Part shown: piece by piece, positions 1 to 5,282 of the stretch | Position numbering within the stretch: position 1 is the stretch's first letter | Layout: each line of letters begins with the position of its first letter | The notes under the pieces: generated by a model | Told to the model about the DNA's origin: nothing | Seen by the model: only the letters and a program-made list of their open reading frames with translations | The model's database searches: none | Assembly: GCA_002432095.1 (NCBI GenBank) | Contig: DJFQ01000194.1 | Location: 11,605 to 20,530, forward strand | Source of the DNA: Marinagarivorans sp. UBA5868 | Lineage (GTDB): Bacteria; Pseudomonadota; Gammaproteobacteria; Pseudomonadales; Cellvibrionaceae | DNA: 8,926 nt | Reading direction: 5' to 3' | Translations under genes and position numbers: made by a program

Positions 1-749
1 TTGGTGGCCAGTTCTAGTTTCTCAATTTGATTGCGGATGCGTTCGGCTATCGCTGTCGCTTCGGAATTTCCAGTATTGCCCAGCACCACCACAAATTCTT
101 CACCGCCGTAGCGGAATACCTGGTCAGTGTCCCGCAGCGCGCCTTTGATCGTTTTCGCCACTTTCTGCAGTAAATGATCGCCAGTGGCATGTCCCAGCTG
201 GTCATTGATTTGCTTGAAGCCATCCATATCCGCAATGAGTAATGACAGGGGGCGACGGCTGCGCTGGCTAAGCTTTAGTTCACGCTGCAACGCCAGCTCT
301 AATGCTGCACGGTTGCCGACCCCGGTCAGGCTATCCCGCAGTGAGCTCTCCAGCGCTTCGCGATAGAGAAGCGCATTGCGCAGCGGCTGCATCAGCAGCG
401 CCAACAGCCCCTCTAAGGTGGACAACTCTTGTTCGCTGAAACGCGCCCCGCGAAAAAATGTCATCTCTCCCACGGCATACTGGCCGTTGAGCAAGTTGTA
501 ATTGGCTTTATGCGTGCGATGTGTGCCCAGGGCAAGCCGGATTTCGCGGGCTGGCAATCGGTATTCCATGCCGGAACAGCGGATGACTTTTTGCAGCATT
601 TGATAAAAAGCTGCGAGGGTCTCATGAAGATCCAGCGAGGTTTGCAAAGTGCTCGTCAGGCGAAACCGGAAATCACCCAGATCCTCTAATTTCCCGGCTG
701 AGGCATGGGTGGTTGTCAGCAAATCGGGGTTGGCCATGGTGCGCATCAT
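1..749 (-). CDS. GGDEF-domain diguanylate cyclase with a GAF-like N-terminus (partial, 3' end off the left edge)
   Basis: Enzyme expected to condense two GTP into the second messenger cyclic di-GMP in the cytoplasm. Read on the minus strand from ATG 749-747, 249 codons are visible. The GGDEF domain begins near residue 138 (RDSLTGVGNR, with D139). Metal-binding D174 lies in LLIADMDGFK, and the FKQIND block ends at D183. The signature is GGEEF at residues 215-219, an active variant. An RDTD motif (residues 206-209), five residues before it, matches the RxxD inhibitory site for product feedback. Residues 1 to about 125 have no motif I can name outright; their length and the amphipathic linker helix (EQELSTLEGLLALLMQPLRN) suggest a GAF-type sensor. 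No signal peptide or membrane segment is visible, so it should be soluble. The frame stays open upstream to a stop at 968-966, but no other ATG or GTG occurs, and a GAGA lies about 8 nt before ATG 749. The gene is divergent from fldB. Confidence 0.93.
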   Translation of the reverse strand, partial: MMRTMANPDLLTTTHASAGKLEDLGDFRFRLTSTLQTSLDLHETLAAFYQMLQKVIRCSGMEYRLPAREIRLALGTHRTHKANYNLLNGQYAVGEMTFFRGARFSEQELSTLEGLLALLMQPLRNALLYREALESSLRDSLTGVGNRAALELALQRELKLSQRSRRPLSLLIADMDGFKQINDQLGHATGDHLLQKVAKTIKGALRDTDQVFRYGGEEFVVVLGNTGNSEATAIAERIRNQIEKLELAT

Positions 750-1049
750 AAAATGTCTCGTTATTTGTCCTAACTGGGTATGACTGACATTTAGCCAAAG
801 CCGTGCCAAACGCAAAAAAGCCCTGTTTTTCTGCGGAAACGAAGTTGATTTTCGGCGGAATAGCGGGTGATTGGCGCTACATTGATCGGTATGGCGACGA
901 TTTTTTGGCGCCAAGCAGTGGAGGCGGCGGCAAACCTTTGCCGGTCTTGCTGGCCGTGTTGCGGTTTAGCGGGAACCACTCAGTTGTACAACCACAGCAA
1001 TGTTGCGAAAATGCCGCGCGTTCAAGTCAGCACAACTCCAGGAGTATCT
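750..1049. other. Divergent intergenic region between the diguanylate cyclase and fldB
   Basis: This 300-bp stretch must hold the promoters of both divergent genes. Several open frames cross it, but none has a ribosome binding site or recognisable protein. The long frame that runs into fldB reads as low-complexity Cys/Ala/Trp-rich sequence and is best treated as non-coding upstream of 1050. A perfect 10-bp palindrome, TTGGCGCCAA, is at 905-914. A weak sigma70-like pair, TTGTAC (984-989) and GAAAAT (1007-1012) with a 17-nt spacer, could serve fldB. No convincing Fur, SoxS-type or other named operator was seen. Confidence 0.5.
1040..1044 (+). promoter_or_regulatory. Ribosome binding site deciding the fldB GTG start
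   Basis: AGGAG lies 5 nt before GTG 1050-1052. It selects this GTG over the in-frame ATG at 1011, which has no purine-rich site before it and would add 13 residues not expected in a flavodoxin. Confidence 0.8.
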
Positions 1050-1592
1050 GTGGCACAGATCGGTCTTTTTTTCGGCAGTGACGAGGGTAATACCGAGTCC
1101 GTGGCATACCGTATCCAGCAGCGTTTTGGCACGGACGTGATGGATGTGTTTGATATCGCCGATGTGACCCAGCTGGAGTTCGCCGAGTACGACCAAATCA
1201 TTCTGGGTATCTCCACTTGGGATTTCGGTCAGATTCAGTCGGACTGGGAAGAGTTCTGGGGCGATATAGAACAGGTATCCTTCGCCGGAAAAACCGTCGC
1301 CCTCTACGGCTTGGGTGACCAATTCGGTTACGGAGATTTTTTCCTCGACGCCATGGGCATGTTGCACGATGTAGTGGTAGGCAACGGGGCCGCTATCGTG
1401 GGCCACTGGCCTACCGAGGGCTATGATTTTGACGCCTCCAAGGCGCAAATTCCCGGTGAAAATCTGTTTGTCGGCCTCGCGCTGGATGAAGATCAACAAT
1501 CAGAATTGACCAAAACACGCTTGGATGAATGGTGTGCCCAAATCCACCGGGCGTTCGCACTGACAACGCCGCTTCTGCCGGTTGACGATTGA
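1050..1592 (+). CDS. fldB: Long-chain flavodoxin, FldB type
   Basis: Small soluble FMN protein that carries one electron at low potential between reductases and acceptors; flavodoxins often substitute for ferredoxin under iron limitation or oxidative stress. From GTG 1050 it is 180 aa, matching long-chain flavodoxins (about 170-180). The FMN phosphate loop is GSDEGNTES (residues 9-17). The isoalloxazine is expected to sit between W57 (STWDFG) and Y94 (YGLGDQFGYG, 86-95). The blocks FFLDAMGMLHD, HWPTEGYDF and LFVGLALDED resemble E. coli FldB more than FldA, by recollection of those sequences. The residue before the loop Gly is Glu (E12), where E. coli FldA has Thr. The GTG start gives the typical N-terminus AQIGLFFGS, whereas a start at 867 or 1011 would add an atypical leader. 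The TGA stop is 3 nt before dgkA, so the pair is probably co-transcribed and translationally coupled. Family call is firm; FldB over FldA is likely. Confidence 0.93.
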   Translation: MAQIGLFFGSDEGNTESVAYRIQQRFGTDVMDVFDIADVTQLEFAEYDQIILGISTWDFGQIQSDWEEFWGDIEQVSFAGKTVALYGLGDQFGYGDFFLDAMGMLHDVVVGNGAAIVGHWPTEGYDFDASKAQIPGENLFVGLALDEDQQSELTKTRLDEWCAQIHRAFALTTPLLPVDD

Positions 1593-1595
1593 TCT

Positions 1596-1976
1596 ATGGA
1601 TCAACCAGTTGCTGCTATCAAATACACCGGCGTGAAGCGCATCGTTAAAGCGACCGGATATTCGTTGAAGGGACTGTCCTACGCATTTCGCAACGAAGCG
1701 GCTTTCCGCCAGGAAGCCATAGCAGCGTTTATTCTAATCCCCTTGGCTCTTTGGCTGAACGTCACTCATATAGAGCGCATTTTGCTGATTTTGGCCGTGG
1801 TGTTGGTATTGGTGGTGGAGCTGCTCAATACCGGCATAGAAGCGGTGGTGGATCGGATAGGCGTGGAATATCACATGCTTGCAGGTGCTGCGAAGGATGT
1901 AGGATCCGCCGCAGTGTTTCTCAGTCTGCTGTTCTGCGTATTTGTCTGGCTCAGCATTTTGCTGACGGTTCTCTGA
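1596..1976 (+). CDS. dgkA: Diacylglycerol kinase (integral membrane, DgkA type)
   Basis: Inner-membrane enzyme that phosphorylates diacylglycerol with ATP to phosphatidic acid, recycling DAG left by membrane-derived oligosaccharide or lipid A modification into phospholipid synthesis. At 126 aa it matches E. coli DgkA (about 122). An amphipathic N-terminus with YSLKGLSYAFRNEAAFRQE (residues 22-40) precedes three hydrophobic helices near 41-56, 59-77 and 101-126. The conserved active-site block VELLNTGIEAVVDRIG (74-89) has the family's E75, N78 and E82, and AKDVGSAAV (99-107) has the conserved Asp (D101). Because the trimer builds composite active sites from these residues, the enzyme appears intact. 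No good Shine-Dalgarno precedes the ATG, which lies 3 nt after the fldB stop; translation is probably coupled to fldB. Very confident. Confidence 0.96.
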   Translation: MDQPVAAIKYTGVKRIVKATGYSLKGLSYAFRNEAAFRQEAIAAFILIPLALWLNVTHIERILLILAVVLVLVVELLNTGIEAVVDRIGVEYHMLAGAAKDVGSAAVFLSLLFCVFVWLSILLTVL

Positions 1977-2122
1977 TACTCTCTTCTTTCGCGCCAATTA
2001 CCCGGCACTCACAAGCCCGTCCGATTGGCTATTCTTGTCATATGAAACGTTCCGTTAACGCATTTGTTTGTACAGCGGATGTCGACAATGCTTTTGCAGG
2101 ACCTCGATGATTTTGCCTCTTG

Positions 2123-2131
2123 TGCTATGCT
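2123..2131 (+). promoter_or_regulatory. Candidate extended -10 promoter element for fadD
   Basis: TGCTATGCT fits the TGnTATAAT extended -10 pattern (TG at 2123-2124, hexamer TATGCT at 2126-2131). No good -35 lies 16-18 nt upstream, which is acceptable for extended -10 promoters. Transcription would begin near 2138, giving a leader of about 55 nt. This is pattern-based only. Confidence 0.35.
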
Positions 2132-2151
2132 CGGCGGCGTTTGCGCTGCCG
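2132..2151 (+). promoter_or_regulatory. Hairpin at the 5' end of the predicted fadD leader
   Basis: CGGCGGCG (2132-2139) pairs with CGCTGCCG (2144-2151) over a TTTG loop: 8 bp including one G-U pair. No T-run follows, so it is not a terminator. It lies at or just after the predicted transcription start and could stabilise the mRNA 5' end or hide regulatory sequence. Confidence 0.4.
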
Positions 2152-2181
2152 GATATGGCGGACTTCCTCAAATAACCATAA

Positions 2182-2187
2182 AAGGAG
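2182..2187 (+). promoter_or_regulatory. Ribosome binding site for the fadD TTG start
   Basis: A perfect AAGGAG lies 6 nt before TTG 2194-2196. No ATG is suitably placed for it, so the rare TTG start is well supported. Confidence 0.85.
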
Positions 2188-2193
2188 CGGATC

Positions 2194-3813
2194 TTGGACA
2201 GCAAACGATATGCGACTGTAAGTGAACTGTTGCAGGACGCTTTTTCTCAGCACGCTCATTTGCCAGCGTTTACCTGTTTCGGCCACACGTTAACTTATGC
2301 CGAAATCGATTCTCTTAGCGCTCGTTTCGCCAGCTACTTGCAGCACCATAGTGGTCTTAAACCGGGTGATCGCATAGCCATACAACTGCCCAATATCCTG
2401 CAATATCCTATCGTCCTCTATGGCGCGATTCGCGCGGGGCTCGTAGTGGTAAATACCAATCCTCTTTATACCGCAAGAGAACTGCTGCATCAGTTAAAAG
2501 ACAGCGGAGCCAAAGCGTTGGTGGTGCTTGCCAACGTAGCGGATAAAGCGGCAGAAATTCTGCCGCAAACGCAAGTTGAAAAGGTAATTGTGACTGAAAT
2601 TGGCGATCTGCTGCCCGCGCCCAAGCGACAGCTGATCAACTTTGTGGTCAGGCACATTAAAAAAATGGTACCGGCTTACACCTTTAACCAATCGCTAAAT
2701 GTGCGCGACGCACTTAAGCTCGGAGACCGACCTTTAACGCCAGTGCCGGTGACTGGCGATTCTCTGCTCGTGTTGCAATACACGGGGGGCACCACCGGCG
2801 TGGCAAAAGGGGCAATGTTGAGCCACGGGAATCTGTGTGCGAATGTGCAGCAGATTCTTCACCATATGACCAAGCTGTTCAAAACCGAATCCCAAGTGGT
2901 GGCGGTTGCGCTGCCGCTTTACCATATATTCGCCTTCAATATTCACGGCCTCTGTGCAATTTCCCGCGGCGCCCACAATATTTTGATTCCCAATCCCCGT
3001 GATCTACCAGCATTCGTCAAGGCCATTAAGCCGTACAAAGTGTCTCTCTACGTGGCGGTTAACACGCTCTATAACGCGCTGTTGCGGTATGAAGATTTTC
3101 GCAAATTGGATTTTTCCGAATTAAAAACTTCCGCTGCGGGTGGCATGGCGGTAACGGAAGATGTTGCCGGCCACTGGCTGGAATTAACCGGATGCGCCAT
3201 CTGTGAGGGATACGGGCTGACGGAAACCTCTCCGGTGTTGGTGACCAATCCAGACAACGCCATTCAATCCGGCACTATTGGCACGCCGGTGATTGGCACA
3301 GAAATAAAAATTGCGGATGAGCAGGGTGCTCAGGTATCGGACGGACAACCAGGTGAATTATGGGCGCGTGGACCGCAAGTGATGTCCGGCTACTGGCAAA
3401 AACCTGACGCCACCGCGGAGGTGCTCACCGCCGACGGATGGTTCAAAACCGGAGACATCGCCATTCGCCGCCCCGACGGTTATTTCAAAATTGTCGACCG
3501 TAAAAAAGACATGATCCTGGTATCCGGTTTTAATGTGTATCCCAATGAAGTTGAGGATGTAGTGACGCAACATCCGGATATTGTCGAGGCTGCCGTTATT
3601 GGTGTGCCCAGTCAGGAAACCGGTGAAGCGGTGAAATTGTTTGTGGTCACGGACGGCAAAAAAGTATCGGAGGCGGAAATTATTGCTTTTTGCCGGCAGC
3701 GCCTAACCGCATACAAGATTCCCCGCCTCATCGAATACCGCGATAGTTTGCCGAAATCCAACGTCGGCAAAATTCTTCGCCGAGAATTAAGGGATCCCGC
3801 GCCGCACGCGTAA
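2194..3813 (+). CDS. fadD: Long-chain fatty acid--CoA ligase (FadD-type acyl-CoA synthetase)
   Basis: ATP-dependent enzyme that activates free fatty acids to acyl-CoA through an acyl-adenylate, feeding beta-oxidation or phospholipid synthesis; usually cytosolic and membrane-associated. The 539-aa protein has the adenylate-forming core motifs in order: P-loop YTGGTTGVAKG (196-206), A5 motif YGLTETSP (340-347), GWFKTGD with D421, the hinge and FACS signature VDRKKDMILVSGFNVYP (434-450, R436), and the C-terminal lysine motif SNVGKILRREL with K526. AVNTLYNALL (288-297) resembles the linker region of FadD enzymes. It is slightly shorter than E. coli FadD (about 560 aa). Translation begins at TTG behind a strong AAGGAG. 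It has its own leader, and qmcA begins 48 nt after its stop without a terminator between. A medium-chain or other FadD paralogue is possible, since chain length cannot be read from sequence; the family is certain. Confidence 0.95.
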   Translation: MDSKRYATVSELLQDAFSQHAHLPAFTCFGHTLTYAEIDSLSARFASYLQHHSGLKPGDRIAIQLPNILQYPIVLYGAIRAGLVVVNTNPLYTARELLHQLKDSGAKALVVLANVADKAAEILPQTQVEKVIVTEIGDLLPAPKRQLINFVVRHIKKMVPAYTFNQSLNVRDALKLGDRPLTPVPVTGDSLLVLQYTGGTTGVAKGAMLSHGNLCANVQQILHHMTKLFKTESQVVAVALPLYHIFAFNIHGLCAISRGAHNILIPNPRDLPAFVKAIKPYKVSLYVAVNTLYNALLRYEDFRKLDFSELKTSAAGGMAVTEDVAGHWLELTGCAICEGYGLTETSPVLVTNPDNAIQSGTIGTPVIGTEIKIADEQGAQVSDGQPGELWARGPQVMSGYWQKPDATAEVLTADGWFKTGDIAIRRPDGYFKIVDRKKDMILVSGFNVYPNEVEDVVTQHPDIVEAAVIGVPSQETGEAVKLFVVTDGKKVSEAEIIAFCRQRLTAYKIPRLIEYRDSLPKSNVGKILRRELRDPAPHA

Positions 3814-3849
3814 CGGTGCGCTCACGGATTGAACAAACATAAACAGCAC

Positions 3850-3854
3850 AGGAG
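3850..3854 (+). promoter_or_regulatory. Ribosome binding site for qmcA
   Basis: AGGAG lies 7 nt before GTG 3862. It is also 5 nt before an out-of-frame ATG at 3860-3862, so it could serve either start. This makes the start region unusual. Confidence 0.8.
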
Positions 3855-3861
3855 ACAGCAT

Positions 3862-4773
3862 GTGGAAATTTCCGCGATTGTTTTTTTAGGCCTTGCTATA
3901 GCCATTGTTTTCCTGGGCGCCAAAAGTGTTCCTCAGGGGCAGGAGTGGACAGTAGAACGGTTTGGCCGTTACACCCGAACCCTGCGGCCGGGATTTAATT
4001 TTATCTTGCCGGTGATTGATGCCGTGGGACGCAAACAAATCGTGATGGAGCAAGTGCTTGATGTCGATCCGCAGGAGGTGATCAGCGCGGACAATGCCAT
4101 GGTTACAACGGACGCGGTGTGTTTTTTTCAGGTGATCGATCCTGTCAAAGCATCTTATGAAGTCAATAATCTTCACGGCGCTATGAAAAACCTGGTGATG
4201 ACCAATATCCGCGCAGTGTTGGGTTCCATGGAGCTCGACGCCATGTTGTCCAACCGCGACATGATTAATACCGCGCTCTTGATAAAGGTGGACGAAGCCA
4301 CCAGCCCATGGGGAATCAAGGTGACGCGAATCGAAATTAAGGATATTCGTCCGCCCAAGGATTTGGTGGATGCTATGGCGAATCAGATGAAAGCAGAGCG
4401 TGAGAAACGCGCATTGATTTTGCGAGCAGAGGGCGAACGCGAGGCCGCAATTAAAGTGGCTGAAGGTGAAAAGCGCGCGCAGATTCTCAACGCGGAGGGC
4501 GAGCGGGAAGCGGCATTTTTGGAGGCGGAGGCACGCGAGCGCGAGGCTCAAGCGGAAGCCAAAGCTACAGAGTTTGTCAGCAGCGCAATAGGTGCAGGAA
4601 ACAGTCAGGCCATCAATTATTTCGTTGCGCAAAAATATATCGATGCGCTTGGCCAATTGGCCGCTTCGAACAATAGCAAAGTCATTTTGATGCCCTTGGA
4701 AGCGAGCCAGGTTATCGGTTCCCTGGCGGGTATTCAGGAGCTGATTAAAACTGCGCAGAACGACAAATCCTAA
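3862..4773 (+). CDS. qmcA: SPFH/stomatin-like membrane protein QmcA (paraslipin family)
   Basis: Membrane-anchored scaffold of the SPFH (stomatin/prohibitin/flotillin/HflK) family, which forms large oligomers tied to membrane microdomains and, in E. coli, to the FtsH quality-control system. From GTG 3862 it is 303 aa, against 305 in E. coli QmcA. Residues 4-20 form one hydrophobic anchor. The SPFH domain follows (about 24-180) with VPQGQEWTVERFGRYTRTL, MEQVLDVDPQEVIS and TRIEIKDIRPP. A charged Ala/Glu/Arg coiled coil (about 177-236) contains three imperfect copies of AEGEREA. The C-terminal NYFVAQKYIDAL and SKVILMPLEAS are family hallmarks. An upstream in-frame TTG (3829) would add 11 polar residues before the anchor and has no ribosome binding site, so GTG 3862 is preferred. 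The nfeD gene follows after 11 nt, the usual operon partner. Confidence 0.94.
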   Translation: MEISAIVFLGLAIAIVFLGAKSVPQGQEWTVERFGRYTRTLRPGFNFILPVIDAVGRKQIVMEQVLDVDPQEVISADNAMVTTDAVCFFQVIDPVKASYEVNNLHGAMKNLVMTNIRAVLGSMELDAMLSNRDMINTALLIKVDEATSPWGIKVTRIEIKDIRPPKDLVDAMANQMKAEREKRALILRAEGEREAAIKVAEGEKRAQILNAEGEREAAFLEAEAREREAQAEAKATEFVSSAIGAGNSQAINYFVAQKYIDALGQLAASNNSKVILMPLEASQVIGSLAGIQELIKTAQNDKS

Positions 4774-4776
4774 GGA
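4772..4776 (+). promoter_or_regulatory. Ribosome binding site of nfeD/ybbJ overlapping the qmcA stop
   Basis: AAGGA shares its first two bases with the qmcA TAA stop and lies 8 nt before ATG 4785. A ribosome terminating on qmcA would cover it, which favours coupled synthesis of the two partners. Confidence 0.7.
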
Positions 4777-4784
4777 CCTTAAAC

Positions 4785-5222
4785 ATGTTCGATTCACTCA
4801 CAGGTTGGCATTGGCTGGCGTTTGGCATTGCCTTACTGTTGCTGGAAACCCTCGGAGTAGGCGGCATTCTCATAGGGGCAGGGAGCGGTGCCATCGCTCT
4901 GGCATTGGTGTTAGCTTTTATCGATATTTCGTGGCAATGGCAGCTGGTGCTGTTCGGTTTGTTTGCGATGATCGGCACCGGTATTTTCTGGCGATTTTTC
5001 CGAGTCAAACCTGCAGAAAACGCGACCAATAAATTGAATAATCGCCGCGCCCAATTAATTGGTATGCGCGCGTCACTGCTGAGCGCGGTGCAGAGCGGCC
5101 GAGGCAGAGTGCAGATACAGGACGCGTTGTGGACAGTGACGTGTGAAGAAGAACTGCCGCAAGGCACCTTAGTGGAAGTCGTGGGATACGACGACAACGC
5201 TTTACACGTCAAAAAGATCTGA
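4785..5222 (+). CDS. ybbJ: NfeD-family membrane protein (YbbJ-like), partner of QmcA
   Basis: Short NfeD protein of the kind almost always encoded beside an SPFH gene, and thought to bind the SPFH oligomer through its C-terminal OB-fold. At 145 aa it resembles E. coli YbbJ (about 150). Hydrophobic segments near residues 8-24, 26-46 and 51-71 make a three-helix membrane part with glycine-rich turns (LGVGGILIGAGSGA). After a charged linker (72-88), residues 89-145 form a small beta domain typical of the NfeD OB-fold: AQLIGMRASLLS, RGRVQIQDALWTV, GTLVEVVGYDDNALHV. No ClpP-like protease domain is present, so this is the short, protease-less class. The ribosome binding site overlaps the qmcA stop, consistent with a two-gene unit. 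Confident in the family; the exact cellular role is inferred from neighbours. Confidence 0.93.
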   Translation: MFDSLTGWHWLAFGIALLLLETLGVGGILIGAGSGAIALALVLAFIDISWQWQLVLFGLFAMIGTGIFWRFFRVKPAENATNKLNNRRAQLIGMRASLLSAVQSGRGRVQIQDALWTVTCEEELPQGTLVEVVGYDDNALHVKKI

Positions 5223-5282
5223 TTGGCAGATTCATGCGCCAGCTTCCATACTTACCCAAGGTGATTTCGGTGGCGGTGCAGC

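Larger units (their letters stand above)
1977..2193. other. Intergenic region and leader between dgkA and fadD
   Basis: A 217-bp gap with no convincing gene. No rho-independent terminator follows dgkA. A 22-codon frame (ATG 2042 to TGA 2110) has no ribosome binding site and is probably chance. A repeated AACG/CGTT motif occurs at 2046-2060, including the perfect palindrome CGTTAACG (2053-2060). A candidate extended -10 and a leader hairpin follow and are listed separately. Confidence 0.5.

Noticed and set aside
905..914. Perfect palindrome TTGGCGCCAA upstream of fldB as an operator
   Set aside because: A single 10-bp palindrome without a second site or a matching known regulator; too short to claim.
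867..1049. N-terminal extension of fldB from ATG 867 or ATG 1011
   Set aside because: The extra residues are Cys/Ala/Trp-rich without family similarity, and AGGAG 5 nt before GTG 1050 gives a normal flavodoxin N-terminus.
966..1499. A 177-codon minus-strand frame antisense to fldB
   Set aside because: The plus strand has clear flavodoxin motifs; the antisense product has no domain and no ribosome binding site.
2042..2110. A 22-codon leader peptide (MKRSVNAFVCTADVDNAFAGPR) before fadD
   Set aside because: No Shine-Dalgarno, no run of regulatory codons and no attenuator structure with a T-tract follows.
3829..3861. Upstream TTG start for qmcA
   Set aside because: No ribosome binding site precedes it, and it would add 11 polar, basic residues before the anchor; GTG 3862 with AGGAG is better.
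3886..4797. A 303-codon open frame on the minus strand covering nearly all of qmcA
   Set aside because: Its product is rich in His, Cys and Arg with no recognisable domain or ribosome binding site, while the plus strand encodes a textbook QmcA. It is an antisense artefact of codon bias.
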